Positions 15,362 to 24,037 of a stretch of DNA of 64,000 nucleotides are shown piece by piece (position 1 is the first letter of the stretch; each line of letters opens with the position of its first letter). The stretch is taken from assembly GCA_003165595.1 (NCBI GenBank), contig PLWQ01000012.1, positions 333,542 to 397,541 of the forward strand, given 5' to 3'. The position numbers were made by a program, and so were the translations under genes. Source of the DNA: Fibrobacterota bacterium. GTDB taxonomy: Bacteria > Fibrobacterota > Chitinivibrionia > Chitinivibrionales > FEN-1185. The notes under the pieces are model-generated. The model made no database searches, was not told the DNA's origin, and saw only the letters and a list, made by a program, of their open reading frames with translations.

Positions 15362-16097
15362 ATTCTTCCTGAGAAACAGCACGGCGATCTTCGGTTTCCA
15401 GGTTTCTTTCCATCATCTCCTGAACGCACCGACGAAGATCGTTTGGAACCGCCTCGCTGCAGCAAATGGAATCGAGCGAACAGTATCCGGCGCACGATTT
15501 CGTGTTGTTGAGCCCGGCATCGACGAAGGCGTGGGAATCCGAATAGGTAAATCCGAATTTCCGCATAAAGGCCATTGCCGGCCCCACGGTCCTTGAGACA
15601 TGCCAAAAGTGCGGCTTTGAAAACATGATTCCAAGCAGGCACCCGAGCAAAAAAAGGTTGACCCCGTATCGAAACGGGCGCACGTGCGGCACCGCAACCA
15701 GCTTCACAAACTCTATCACGTTGGGGTCGCGAAACCGGGAATGGTCCAGGACAATTCCTTTTTCCAGCTCCATGGCCAGCCGGGGGAACCGCTGGGTCGG
15801 CGTGTTGAAGGTGAGCGAAACCGCCACCTCGTCGTTGACAAGCAATGCTGCGATTATCGAATCCGTGTCGCGCGCCAGCCGCATGCACGAGGGATCGTGG
15901 CGCGCCGGGTCAAGGTATCCGGAGCGGACCAGCCCCGCATAACGTAATGCCACCACGCTTGAATACAAGGGCGAATCCGGGAAGACGCGGACGATTCGGG
16001 AACCGGCACAACTGAAACGTTCGGGAAGGTATTCGTTCCAATCCTGCTCGGTAATTGTGTTCCAGTAAAAAGTCTTGTTTGAAAAGTTCATAGGCAT
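15345..16097 (-). CDS. GNAT-fold N-acyltransferase, FeeM/N-acyl amino acid synthase-like
   Basis: A 250-residue protein. The central part follows the autoinducer-synthase/N-acyl amino acid synthase plan: SPLYSSVVALRYAGLVRSG, then RDTDSIIAALLVNDEVAVSL, the substrate strand VIEFVKLVAVPHVRPFRYG, and an LLGCLLGIMF helix ending in MRKFGF. Enzymes of this group join a fatty acyl group from ACP or CoA to an amino acid or amine. The C-terminal tail holds a cluster of cysteines (SCAGYCSLDSICC). It is coupled by overlap to an SDR. The FeeM assignment is from overall pattern, not a search; a generic GNAT remains possible. Confidence 0.7.
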   Translation of the reverse strand: MPMNFSNKTFYWNTITEQDWNEYLPERFSCAGSRIVRVFPDSPLYSSVVALRYAGLVRSGYLDPARHDPSCMRLARDTDSIIAALLVNDEVAVSLTFNTPTQRFPRLAMELEKGIVLDHSRFRDPNVIEFVKLVAVPHVRPFRYGVNLFLLGCLLGIMFSKPHFWHVSRTVGPAMAFMRKFGFTYSDSHAFVDAGLNNTKSCAGYCSLDSICCSEAVPNDLRRCVQEMMERNLETEDRRAVSQEEYVAVA

Positions 16098-16626
16098 GTA
16101 CCCTGTTTGGTGATTGATGTATAGGATTCCATTGAATTCCTCTTAGAATCTTATTTCCTGGCATGGTAGTTTGCAAAGCCCATGCCGGAAATCAGAAATT
16201 GTCGTAACTTGTTTTGAATCAGGGGGAATTGCAGAAGATCAGGGGTTTTCACCGTCAGCCGAGTTCATGCAGATTGCATGATATTTGTCTTGACGGAGAG
16301 TAGTAGCTATGGGCAAAATGAGCGCTATGCAAATTTCATTCAGAATGCATTATAGATCATCGACCTTGGCTCATTTGGTGTCATGTGTCCGTTAGGGCCT
16401 AATGCCGGCATCACTAAAACCGGTCCAAGTCAACATGTTCGCGAAGTTGCATTTTATTGCAGTTTGTCCGGAATGCTTTGTATATTTTCTTTTCGGCGCC
16501 CGAAGCTTGCGAAGCAGTGGATTTACCTTCCGAATACTGTCAAGAAAGTCAAGACACAATCCTTGACGCATCCGCTCCATTCGAAGAATCAAGATACTAC
16601 CCTTTGTTCGTTGGTCGGAGGAATCT
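16098..16626. other. Divergent intergenic region in the island
   Basis: About 530 bases between the acyltransferase (minus) and the lipase (plus). It should contain both promoters. I see no -24/-12 match, no hairpin terminator and no convincing gene; a 101-codon ORF running from 16383 into the lipase gene lacks a ribosome site. Confidence 0.4.
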
Positions 16627-17685
16627 ATGAAATGGAAAGCCTGTTTTCTGGTTTCCTTGCTCTTAAGCGCAGTCGCGCCCATGGCTAATGCCAATAGTGT
16701 GCCAATTACCTTTTCGCCGGAGTCTGTTCGCGCCGCGATGAGACCACTGGACCTGGATTCTGAGACGGACTACCCCCGCCCAATACAGGACTACTTCAGC
16801 TATTATGGATTGGACACTCCAAGCGTAGTTCACTGGTTCGGAACATATCGTTCCGAATCTTGCACCTTGGGCACCCATAAATTCAGAGCTGATAACCTGG
16901 CGGCGCACGTGTTTAGACCCGCTAACCCGAGAGGCACACTGCTGGTTATTCATGGTTATTTGGACCATGCGGGCATCATGAAGAACGTCATACATCTTGG
17001 TTTGGATTCCGGGTTCACGGTCGCGGCCATTGATCTTCCAGGTCACGGCCTATCCTCCGGACCGCGCTCATCAATCCAGGACTTTTCGCAGTACGGCTAC
17101 GCCATCGGACACTTCCTTGACCAATACGGCAAGTCGCTACCCCGCCCGCTTATTTTGGTCGGCCACAGTACTGGCTGTTCCGCGATCATCGAATATCTCA
17201 ACATTTACAAGAAGGATCTGAACGTAGACAGAGTTATCCTCTGCGCGCCGTTGGTTCACCCCATAAGCTGGGCCGGACTCCGTATACTCGGAATATTGTT
17301 GGGATGGTCTCCGTGCGCCTGGCCTCGCTGCCATGCAATACTATCCTCGGATACTGCATGGCAGCGGAAGTATTACCAGGATCCACTGGAGGGCAAAACT
17401 GCCCCAGTCCGCTGGTTATCGGCAATGGTCACCTGGAACAAACGGCTGGAGCACTATCCGCTGTTTCACACGCCGGTATGTGTGATTCAAGGGAAAAAGG
17501 ACAGCGCGGTTGACTGGCGATACAACCTCCCGGCGCTCAAGCGACGGTTCAATTCAGTCACGATTCACCTCATTGACAACGGCGGCCATCAGCTCATGAA
17601 TGAAAGCGAACCGGTCAAGAGCCTGGTTCTTGGCTATATCGGCGCCGAATTGTCCGCGGGTGCAAAGGCCGGGACTGGCAAGTAG
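16627..17685 (+). CDS. Exported alpha/beta hydrolase, lysophospholipase/monoacylglycerol lipase type
   Basis: A 352-residue protein with a clear signal peptide (KACFLVSLLLSAVAPMANA). The core has VIHGYLDHAG (oxyanion strand), AAIDLPGHGLSSGPR, nucleophile GHSTG with Ser181, the acidic residue in QGKKDSAVD and the final His in NGGHQLMNE. This is the Hydrolase_4 arrangement of monoacylglycerol lipases and lysophospholipases. Cleavage of lysolipids or acyl esters in the periplasm is likely, which complements the patatin encoded across the divergent promoter region. Confidence 0.92.
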   Translation: MKWKACFLVSLLLSAVAPMANANSVPITFSPESVRAAMRPLDLDSETDYPRPIQDYFSYYGLDTPSVVHWFGTYRSESCTLGTHKFRADNLAAHVFRPANPRGTLLVIHGYLDHAGIMKNVIHLGLDSGFTVAAIDLPGHGLSSGPRSSIQDFSQYGYAIGHFLDQYGKSLPRPLILVGHSTGCSAIIEYLNIYKKDLNVDRVILCAPLVHPISWAGLRILGILLGWSPCAWPRCHAILSSDTAWQRKYYQDPLEGKTAPVRWLSAMVTWNKRLEHYPLFHTPVCVIQGKKDSAVDWRYNLPALKRRFNSVTIHLIDNGGHQLMNESEPVKSLVLGYIGAELSAGAKAGTGK

Positions 17686-18042
17686 TAACCTCGCGTTACC
17701 CGGCCTTTACCCGCCACGCAGAACATGTTTTGCAAAAGAATTCATGTCAGCATAAAATAATGGCGGTAAGGACGAGGATATATTATTATTTATTACCCCC
17801 TAGTGTCGTGTCCCACAAATATGCTTAGCAAGTCAATGCCTTTCTTCTGGACCGAAGCAAAAGGGAAAACGGCATTTTGTCCTATTTTTGCATAGCGGAT
17901 CATTCTTCAATGATCGCAGCACGATTGTCTTTTCTTTAGCGTATTTACGGGACGGCACACCAGTTCCTGTTGCGGTTAGGGAAATATTTTTGACGGGCAC
18001 GCGGTTCCAATCACTCACTTACGACGTTCGCCTGGAGGATTC
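17686..18042. other. Intergenic region before the two-component genes
   Basis: About 360 AT-rich bases with no gene or recognisable promoter. A GGAGG ribosome site is at its end, before the ATG at 18043. Confidence 0.4.
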
Positions 18043-19464
18043 ATGGAATTCCAGAAATATCCGGAAAAACCGGTGTTGCTCATCGATGATGAGGTTGATG
18101 TACTGCAATCTTATCGTGCGACCCTCCAATTCAACAAAGTAAACAATGTCGTATTATGCTCCGAAAGCCACAAGGCGATGGACCTGCTTTCCACATCGGA
18201 ATTTTCTGCCGTTGTGCTTGACCTGACCATGCCTCAGGTCACCGGACAGGAGATTCTCGGGAAAGTGCATCAGATGAACCCCGGTCTCCCGGTCATCGTC
18301 GCAACGGGATCGAGCCGGATTGAGGTGGCTGTCGAATGTATGAGGGCAGGGGCCTTCGATTACATCACCAAGCCGATAGAAGAGGCCCGGTTGATCGCCA
18401 GTATTCACCACGCATTGGACATTGGCGAGCTTCACAATGAAAACATCGTGCTTACAAAAGGGGTAATGAAAAGGACGCTGGACCATCCCGAAGCGTTTGC
18501 GCCGATCTTAACGACCAATGCGGTCATGAAGGCCATTTTCGTTTATGTCGAGGCTATTGCCGCAAGCCCGCGACCGGTCCTGATCACCGGCGAAAGCGGT
18601 ACGGGAAAGGAGGGCTTCGCCCGGGCAGTCCATGCATTGAGCGGACGAAAGGGGAAATTCGTTTCTGTCAATGTGGCCGGGCTGGACGACACAATGTTTT
18701 CGGACACTCTTTTTGGACATCGCAAAGGTGCATTCACGGGTGCCGATCTGGATCGTCCGGGCTTGGTGGAGCAGGCGTCATCGGGCACATTGTTTCTGGA
18801 CGAAATCGGCAGCCTTGAAATGCATTCCCAGGTCAAACTGCTCCGCCTGCTCCAGGAGAAAGAATATTATCAGCTCGGCTCAGATGTCCTGAAATATGCA
18901 AACGTGGCGGTTGTCGCCGCCACCAATGAAGATCTCCGCGCGCGGATGGACCAGGGAAAATTCCGCAATGACCTCTATTTCAGGCTTAAAACGCATCACA
19001 TCCGTATTCCGCCGCTGCGGGAGCGGCTAGACGATCTCCAAATGCTCATCGCGCATTTCGCGGAAGAGGCCTCAAGAACCCTTGGTAAGCCGCTTCCGGA
19101 GACGCCTCCTTCGCTGGCCCGGAACCTGTACGGATATTCCTTTCCCGGAAACATCCGGGAATTGCAGTCCATGATTTTTGACGCGGTTGGAATGGGCAGT
19201 CTGGATCATCTTGGCGACGGGCTTCAGGCCGAGCATGTGAGCGCGCCGGTCCGCGAAGCGGAACGAGGTAGTGAGGCTTGCACCCCTCTTGACAGGCCTT
19301 TTTGGTATACCGGTACGATCCCGAAACTGTGCGATGTCGAGGATTTTCTTATACGAGAAGCTATCGAAAAATCCGGCGGCAATCAATCACTTGCTGCTAA
19401 TATGTTGGGTGTATCCCAATCGACGCTCAGCAGAAGGTTACGCAAAGAGGTACTGGATTCATGA
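18043..19464 (+). CDS. Sigma-54 dependent response regulator (NtrC family), island copy
   Basis: A 473-residue protein. The receiver carries Asp60 and Lys110. The AAA+ domain has Walker A GESGTGKE at 183-190 and an intact GAFTGA loop at 229-234, so sigma-54 activation should work, unlike the GSFTSS regulator at 1618-2952. The C-terminal helix-turn-helix is NQSLAANMLGVSQSTLSRRL. The cognate kinase gene follows after about 80 bases. Its targets may be the island's lipid genes, but I found no -24/-12 site in their upstream regions by eye. Confidence 0.96.
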   Translation: MEFQKYPEKPVLLIDDEVDVLQSYRATLQFNKVNNVVLCSESHKAMDLLSTSEFSAVVLDLTMPQVTGQEILGKVHQMNPGLPVIVATGSSRIEVAVECMRAGAFDYITKPIEEARLIASIHHALDIGELHNENIVLTKGVMKRTLDHPEAFAPILTTNAVMKAIFVYVEAIAASPRPVLITGESGTGKEGFARAVHALSGRKGKFVSVNVAGLDDTMFSDTLFGHRKGAFTGADLDRPGLVEQASSGTLFLDEIGSLEMHSQVKLLRLLQEKEYYQLGSDVLKYANVAVVAATNEDLRARMDQGKFRNDLYFRLKTHHIRIPPLRERLDDLQMLIAHFAEEASRTLGKPLPETPPSLARNLYGYSFPGNIRELQSMIFDAVGMGSLDHLGDGLQAEHVSAPVREAERGSEACTPLDRPFWYTGTIPKLCDVEDFLIREAIEKSGGNQSLAANMLGVSQSTLSRRLRKEVLDS

Positions 19465-19542
19465 TGCCAAATGGGAATCAAGAACGACGTCCTCAAACCT
19501 CTGTGCTTCTATTTCCTTTCTCTATGTGAAGGTCGCTATTCC

Positions 19543-21012
19543 ATGAATGATGATTCGAATTCCTATAAGTTCAACAAGATTACCCTGCGATACGCCGACA
19601 AGGCTTTGGAGAAGTCCTTTGCCAGCCATTATGACGAAGAAAATAGGTTTACAAACAGGATCACTACCATCGAGGCGGCATTTGCGTGGTTCATAATAAT
19701 GGTATATGTATTCCTATTTCAAAAAGATCTGATTTTCAAAATCTCGCTCCCCATAATCATGGTTGTTTTCCCCTATTTTTGTCTAGTTATCGCTGTAACC
19801 TTTATAAAAAGACTAACGTTTATTTGCCAAGGCATCTGTGGCCTGGGAAACCTTTTGGGAGGTCTGACCGCCGTGCACTTGGCAAAATTCTTCATAAGTG
19901 GTCCTCACATGATGACGTATTACATCCTTGCATTTATTATGGGAGCCTTTTTCGCTCTCGGGCTCAGGTTCTCGTATGCCGTACCGATTTCTCTGTCTTA
20001 CGTAATACTTTACCAAATAAATCTCTGCTGGCCCCACCGCTACCTTCCTGAGGTAGTATATCAAGATACTGCGGTGATCTGGGCTTTTGAATTGACTTCG
20101 TTTGTTGGCGGCTATTTTTTTGAGAAGAACGTCAGAAAGGTCTTTGTGCAAAACCTGATTATCAAGGAGCAGCGCGAAACTATTGAAACTGAAAAGGAAA
20201 AATCAGAAAGCTTGCTTCGCAAACAATTGTCGCATGCGGAAAAGCTCGCGACCCTGGGTACCGTCGTCGCCAGCGTCGCGCATGAGATCAATAATCCCAA
20301 CAATTCCCTGATGCTGGACGCCCAATTCAACCAAAACGCGTGGAGAAGCGCATCCGCGGTTCTTGACGAACACGCCGCCGAAACCGTCGGCCTGTCGATC
20401 GGCGGATTCGGCTACGCCGAATTCAAGACCTCCATCGTAGAGGCGTCGAACCGGATGAAACGCAACACCGACCGCATTAAACATATTGTCGAGAATTTGC
20501 GGGCCATTGCCAAGAAGGACTCGGATTTCGACGAGGACGTCGATCTCAACGAAACCGTTCGATCCGCCTTGTCCGTGATCGAGCACGTTACAGGGAGGTA
20601 TACCCAAAACCTTCGCGTCGAGTTTGGCGACTCCATTCCCCGCGTCAGGGGCAACCCCCAGAGTCTTGAACAGGTAGTTATTAACCTGGTGAAGAATGCC
20701 TGCCAGGCCCTGCCGGACAGGGACAAAGGCGTTTTCATCGCCACGGCGTTTGCACCGGACAAGCAAGCGGTTTCATTTACAATCCGCGACCAAGGCAAAG
20801 GCATGGATGAAAATACGCTCAAAGAAGTATTCACCCCGTTCTTTACCACCAAAGGGAAAGAGGGAACGGGTTTGGGCCTTTCCATCTGCAACAATATCAT
20901 AAAAAATCACGGCGGGTCCACCGCAATAGAGTCGAAGCCCGGGCAAGGAACCACTGTGAGTTTCCTGCTTCCTGTTACGCCTGTCCCCGTTCAGGTTGCC
21001 CCCAAACAATGA
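19543..21012 (+). CDS. Membrane histidine kinase, partner of the island regulator
   Basis: A 489-residue kinase with start MNDDSNSY chosen for the GAAGG site; an in-frame ATG at 19471 is possible. Residues about 45-200 contain several hydrophobic segments (WFIIMVYVFLF, IIMVVFPYFCLVIAVTF and more), giving roughly five or six membrane helices. A coiled stretch leads to the HisKA box ASVAHEINNP and then HATPase_c motifs NLVKNACQAL, DQGKGM, FTTKGKEGTGLGLS. The multi-helix sensor with no large periplasmic domain suggests sensing of a membrane or lipid-soluble cue (inference). Confidence 0.95.
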   Translation: MNDDSNSYKFNKITLRYADKALEKSFASHYDEENRFTNRITTIEAAFAWFIIMVYVFLFQKDLIFKISLPIIMVVFPYFCLVIAVTFIKRLTFICQGICGLGNLLGGLTAVHLAKFFISGPHMMTYYILAFIMGAFFALGLRFSYAVPISLSYVILYQINLCWPHRYLPEVVYQDTAVIWAFELTSFVGGYFFEKNVRKVFVQNLIIKEQRETIETEKEKSESLLRKQLSHAEKLATLGTVVASVAHEINNPNNSLMLDAQFNQNAWRSASAVLDEHAAETVGLSIGGFGYAEFKTSIVEASNRMKRNTDRIKHIVENLRAIAKKDSDFDEDVDLNETVRSALSVIEHVTGRYTQNLRVEFGDSIPRVRGNPQSLEQVVINLVKNACQALPDRDKGVFIATAFAPDKQAVSFTIRDQGKGMDENTLKEVFTPFFTTKGKEGTGLGLSICNNIIKNHGGSTAIESKPGQGTTVSFLLPVTPVPVQVAPKQ

Positions 21013-21140
21013 CTCCGGTGCCGGCCGATTCGGAGTAAGATGACTCATGACCGGGCCCCTCCTTGGCTTGCGTACGCCGATTCTCTATATTACTGACTGA
21101 CCTTGTCGAAGAAACGGATGAGACAAACGGGAGGTTGAAA

Positions 21141-22283
21141 ATGCTGTCAACTTTTACGATCCGATCAATTCCGCATTTTATAGCTTCGGAATTTCACAGC
21201 TGGCGCAGGGGCGGCCATAGGGCGGCTGCCGTTTATCCCCCTGCACAGGTACGATTCAGCTCGCTTACCAAAGAGCAGCAAGGCACCTTCGCCTTGAAAT
21301 CCGCTGTTGAACCGGGCAGGGGAGTATATGTCACTTTTTTTGGGGCCAACTCATTCCATTTAACGGACGGCATAACAAACATTCTTATCGACCCCTATTT
21401 TTCTCGGGACCATTACTACTTTGAAGTCCCGTTTTGGCCGGTAAAGCTCCCATTGAGCCCGGATAGGATCTCGGGTTGCCTGAATCGAATGAACATTCCC
21501 AAGCTCGACGCGATTCTCACGACGCACGCCCATTTCGACCATTCAATCGACGTGGGTTACGTTTCGAGCTATTTCGCAAGGGCCAGGGCCGCGACACATT
21601 TTGATGGAAATCCTTATCCTCCACTCTATGGATGCAGGTCGGTCGCCAACGTTGCCTTGGGCAGCTTGGCGCCGGAGGAATCGTCCACATTTCCAAAATA
21701 CAATGTTTACGAAAGGGAGGCAGCCTTTGCCGCCCTCTGCAAGAAGTACAACATCACTGTGGTTGGTTCTTCGTACGATGCGTCGTTTCAATGTGCTGAT
21801 TTCTCCGTAAAATTCATCGAAGCAAGACATATCAAATTACCAATTGAGGTGCGGAAAGAACTGTGCGGCACCGTTGACGATCCTCTGGTTCCCGAAAGAG
21901 ATTATTACGCGTACAAGGAAGGCGAAATTCATTCACTCGTAATAAAGCATAAGCGCTGGGGGAATATCCTTGTCATGGGAAGCGCCAATTATGTGCCCGG
22001 TCAATATGATCGCCTGAGCGTCGGGGACAGACCCGATGCCATGATTCTTGGCATCGGCTTCTTGCACAAAAAGGATGGGATTGCGCAATACAGGGACAAC
22101 GCGATCAAGCCGTTCAATCCGGGAAAAGTCTTTCTTTCCCATTGGGATGATCTCAAAACCCTGCTTGACGAGGACATGAAATGGATGGCACACACGAGCC
22201 ACGACGACATTTACAAAGCGGTTTCCGCGGTATGCAAGGATACGGCGTTTCTGCCGCTGCTTGAATGGGTGAAAGTGCTGTGA
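21141..22283 (+). CDS. Metallo-beta-lactamase-fold hydrolase, NAPE-PLD/UlaG-like
   Basis: A 380-residue protein; the ATG at 21141 follows a perfect GGGAGG. The metal motif THAHFDHSID is present, preceded by ILIDPYFSRD and followed by a later EARHIKL and a C-terminal LSHWDD His. The layout is that of the UlaG/NAPE-PLD branch (long N-terminus, LIDP, HxHxDH). The bridging Asp usually found as GD(T/S) seems replaced in VMGSANYVPG, so metal binding may differ. It is the third gene of the regulator-kinase operon. Hydrolysis of a phospho- or acyl-lipid conjugate is suggested by fold and context only. Confidence 0.82.
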   Translation: MLSTFTIRSIPHFIASEFHSWRRGGHRAAAVYPPAQVRFSSLTKEQQGTFALKSAVEPGRGVYVTFFGANSFHLTDGITNILIDPYFSRDHYYFEVPFWPVKLPLSPDRISGCLNRMNIPKLDAILTTHAHFDHSIDVGYVSSYFARARAATHFDGNPYPPLYGCRSVANVALGSLAPEESSTFPKYNVYEREAAFAALCKKYNITVVGSSYDASFQCADFSVKFIEARHIKLPIEVRKELCGTVDDPLVPERDYYAYKEGEIHSLVIKHKRWGNILVMGSANYVPGQYDRLSVGDRPDAMILGIGFLHKKDGIAQYRDNAIKPFNPGKVFLSHWDDLKTLLDEDMKWMAHTSHDDIYKAVSAVCKDTAFLPLLEWVKVL

Positions 22284-22534
22284 GTGCACAAATCTCGGTT
22301 CTTCTTGGTGGATAGTGCGACAGGAAATTGTGCGTTACCCTTGCTACGTTCGGGCCGTTCTTCCTATTACGTCCCGTCTTGCGGCACATCTTGACGGGCC
22401 AGAATAGAAATCCAGGAGTTACGGCGGGAAGCGGGGCATGCACTTTCCGCCGGAAACAGCACATGGCGTTCAGCCACTCCTTCACAAGCGCTTATCCTGC
22501 CGGCAGTATGGCGGGGAGTGCGGACAGGCATAGT

Positions 22535-24028
22535 TCAGAAATGGAGTGTTCCTGAAAAGGTAATCTGAAGCCCGCCGTACCCCGTGTGCGTCGAGGGCTG
22601 CGAGGGCGGAAGTTGCGCGACAGTTTCCTGACGCGAGCGCAACTCCCATGGGACAAGCTGGAGCGCATTAATCAGGAAAGAATACCTTCCAAAGTTCAGC
22701 CCGTATCCCAGGCGAAGCTTGACCATGACGAGCTTCTCTTCGCTTGAAATGACGGATTCGTCCGTATAGTAAGGAATCAGGATCGCAACCTGTCTTTCCC
22801 GCGTTCCGAGGAGGAACTTACCATATAAGAATGAGCAGTCTATGCCAGGGTCGATTTCGAAGTGGTGTAGAAATGGGAAATTGCCCTGTGTGAACAATCC
22901 CGCTTCATGGAATACTCCGGAGAGTCTCGTGATCTTGTAATGAACAGGGTCGAAGATTGTCCATGAGGTAAAGGGGAACGCCTCAAAATATCCTTGTGGC
23001 ACGTTTCCATCGCTCAGCTCTCCAAAAGCCCCGGCGCGAATACGGTGCGGAAATTCCACGGAAGCCTCGGCCCATCCGTCAAGGATTTCACCATTATCAG
23101 CGATTGCATACATCGTTGTGCCGTCGTATCCCTTTGCGCCGAGGCTCCAATCCCGGAGAAGACAATCGAAGGACACGGGAAGTGGATGGCTCGACGTTTT
23201 TGCCCAGAGCATCATTGTGCCGCCGCTCGCATTAAGGAGCGTGTTCAGTTTTTCGGGTGATTGCGCAGTAGTGTCGGAGGCAACGCAGGCGACTTCCGGT
23301 GTTATTCCAGCATCGACCGGACCAAAATGAAAGGAGAACGGAAGGCTTGCCCGGGTCCGAACGCAATACAGCGGGAATTCTCTTCCTGCCCCGTTTGACT
23401 GCGTCTCGATATTCGAAAGCGAAGCGAGGGCCGGTGAGCGGTCTGCGAAAAGGCCTACGGAAAATGAATGGGCTTTCCACGTAAGTGAATAGCTCCCGCC
23501 GAGTGCGCGTGTCGGAGCGTCTCCGTCTTCGGTACACGGTGCGACCCAAAGAGCCCCTTCGGTTTCAACATGCCCTTTCTTGAAGCCGATGCCCGCGCCG
23601 CCTGCAACAAGGGAGCTATGTGCATGTGCGAGCAGATCGCTTGCCCTATTTGACCAATCAAAGTCCATGCTGGACCAGTTCCACCAAGCACGAAGAATCC
23701 ACGGAGTCCTTTGCATGGTCGCATACGCGTAGGCCGACGCCGCATCACTATTTACAGATGATATTGTTCCGGCATTGTCTGACGTTCTATCCTGCACCAC
23801 GTCGAAATACGATCCTCCGTAGGAGATACGGTCGCCTGAAGCGGTGTCGGGAACCGGGGTGGACCGACCGGCAAACAGCCCCGGCTGCAGGTCGGATAAA
23901 AGCAGGGACGAGCAATGCCGCGGCTGTTGAGCCGAAGCACCGCACACGAACAGGAAAAGAAGAAGCGCACCGGAAACGCAATGCCTGTTTTCGAGCGGTG
24001 CGCCTGCGTGGAGGGCGAACGCTGTCAT
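22535..24028 (-). CDS. Outer-membrane beta-barrel protein, unknown function
   Basis: A 497-residue protein with a hydrophobic stretch (GALLLFLFVCGASAQQ) that ends in a signal-peptidase-like ASA-QQ. The mature part is dominated by alternating aromatic beta strands and ends TFSGTLHF with terminal Phe, the outer-membrane insertion signature. The real start may be downstream of the given ATG. It lies 9 bases after the lipoprotein gene, so the two form an operon. It could be a porin or exporter component for the island's product; no family was recognised. Confidence 0.75.
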   Translation of the reverse strand: MTAFALHAGAPLENRHCVSGALLLFLFVCGASAQQPRHCSSLLLSDLQPGLFAGRSTPVPDTASGDRISYGGSYFDVVQDRTSDNAGTISSVNSDAASAYAYATMQRTPWILRAWWNWSSMDFDWSNRASDLLAHAHSSLVAGGAGIGFKKGHVETEGALWVAPCTEDGDAPTRALGGSYSLTWKAHSFSVGLFADRSPALASLSNIETQSNGAGREFPLYCVRTRASLPFSFHFGPVDAGITPEVACVASDTTAQSPEKLNTLLNASGGTMMLWAKTSSHPLPVSFDCLLRDWSLGAKGYDGTTMYAIADNGEILDGWAEASVEFPHRIRAGAFGELSDGNVPQGYFEAFPFTSWTIFDPVHYKITRLSGVFHEAGLFTQGNFPFLHHFEIDPGIDCSFLYGKFLLGTRERQVAILIPYYTDESVISSEEKLVMVKLRLGYGLNFGRYSFLINALQLVPWELRSRQETVAQLPPSQPSTHTGYGGLQITFSGTLHF

Positions 24029-24037
24029 GTGGTACTG

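Noticed and set aside
16383-16688. 101-codon plus-strand ORF overlapping the lipase start
   Set aside because: The lipase start with its signal peptide is far more convincing; no ribosome site for this ORF.
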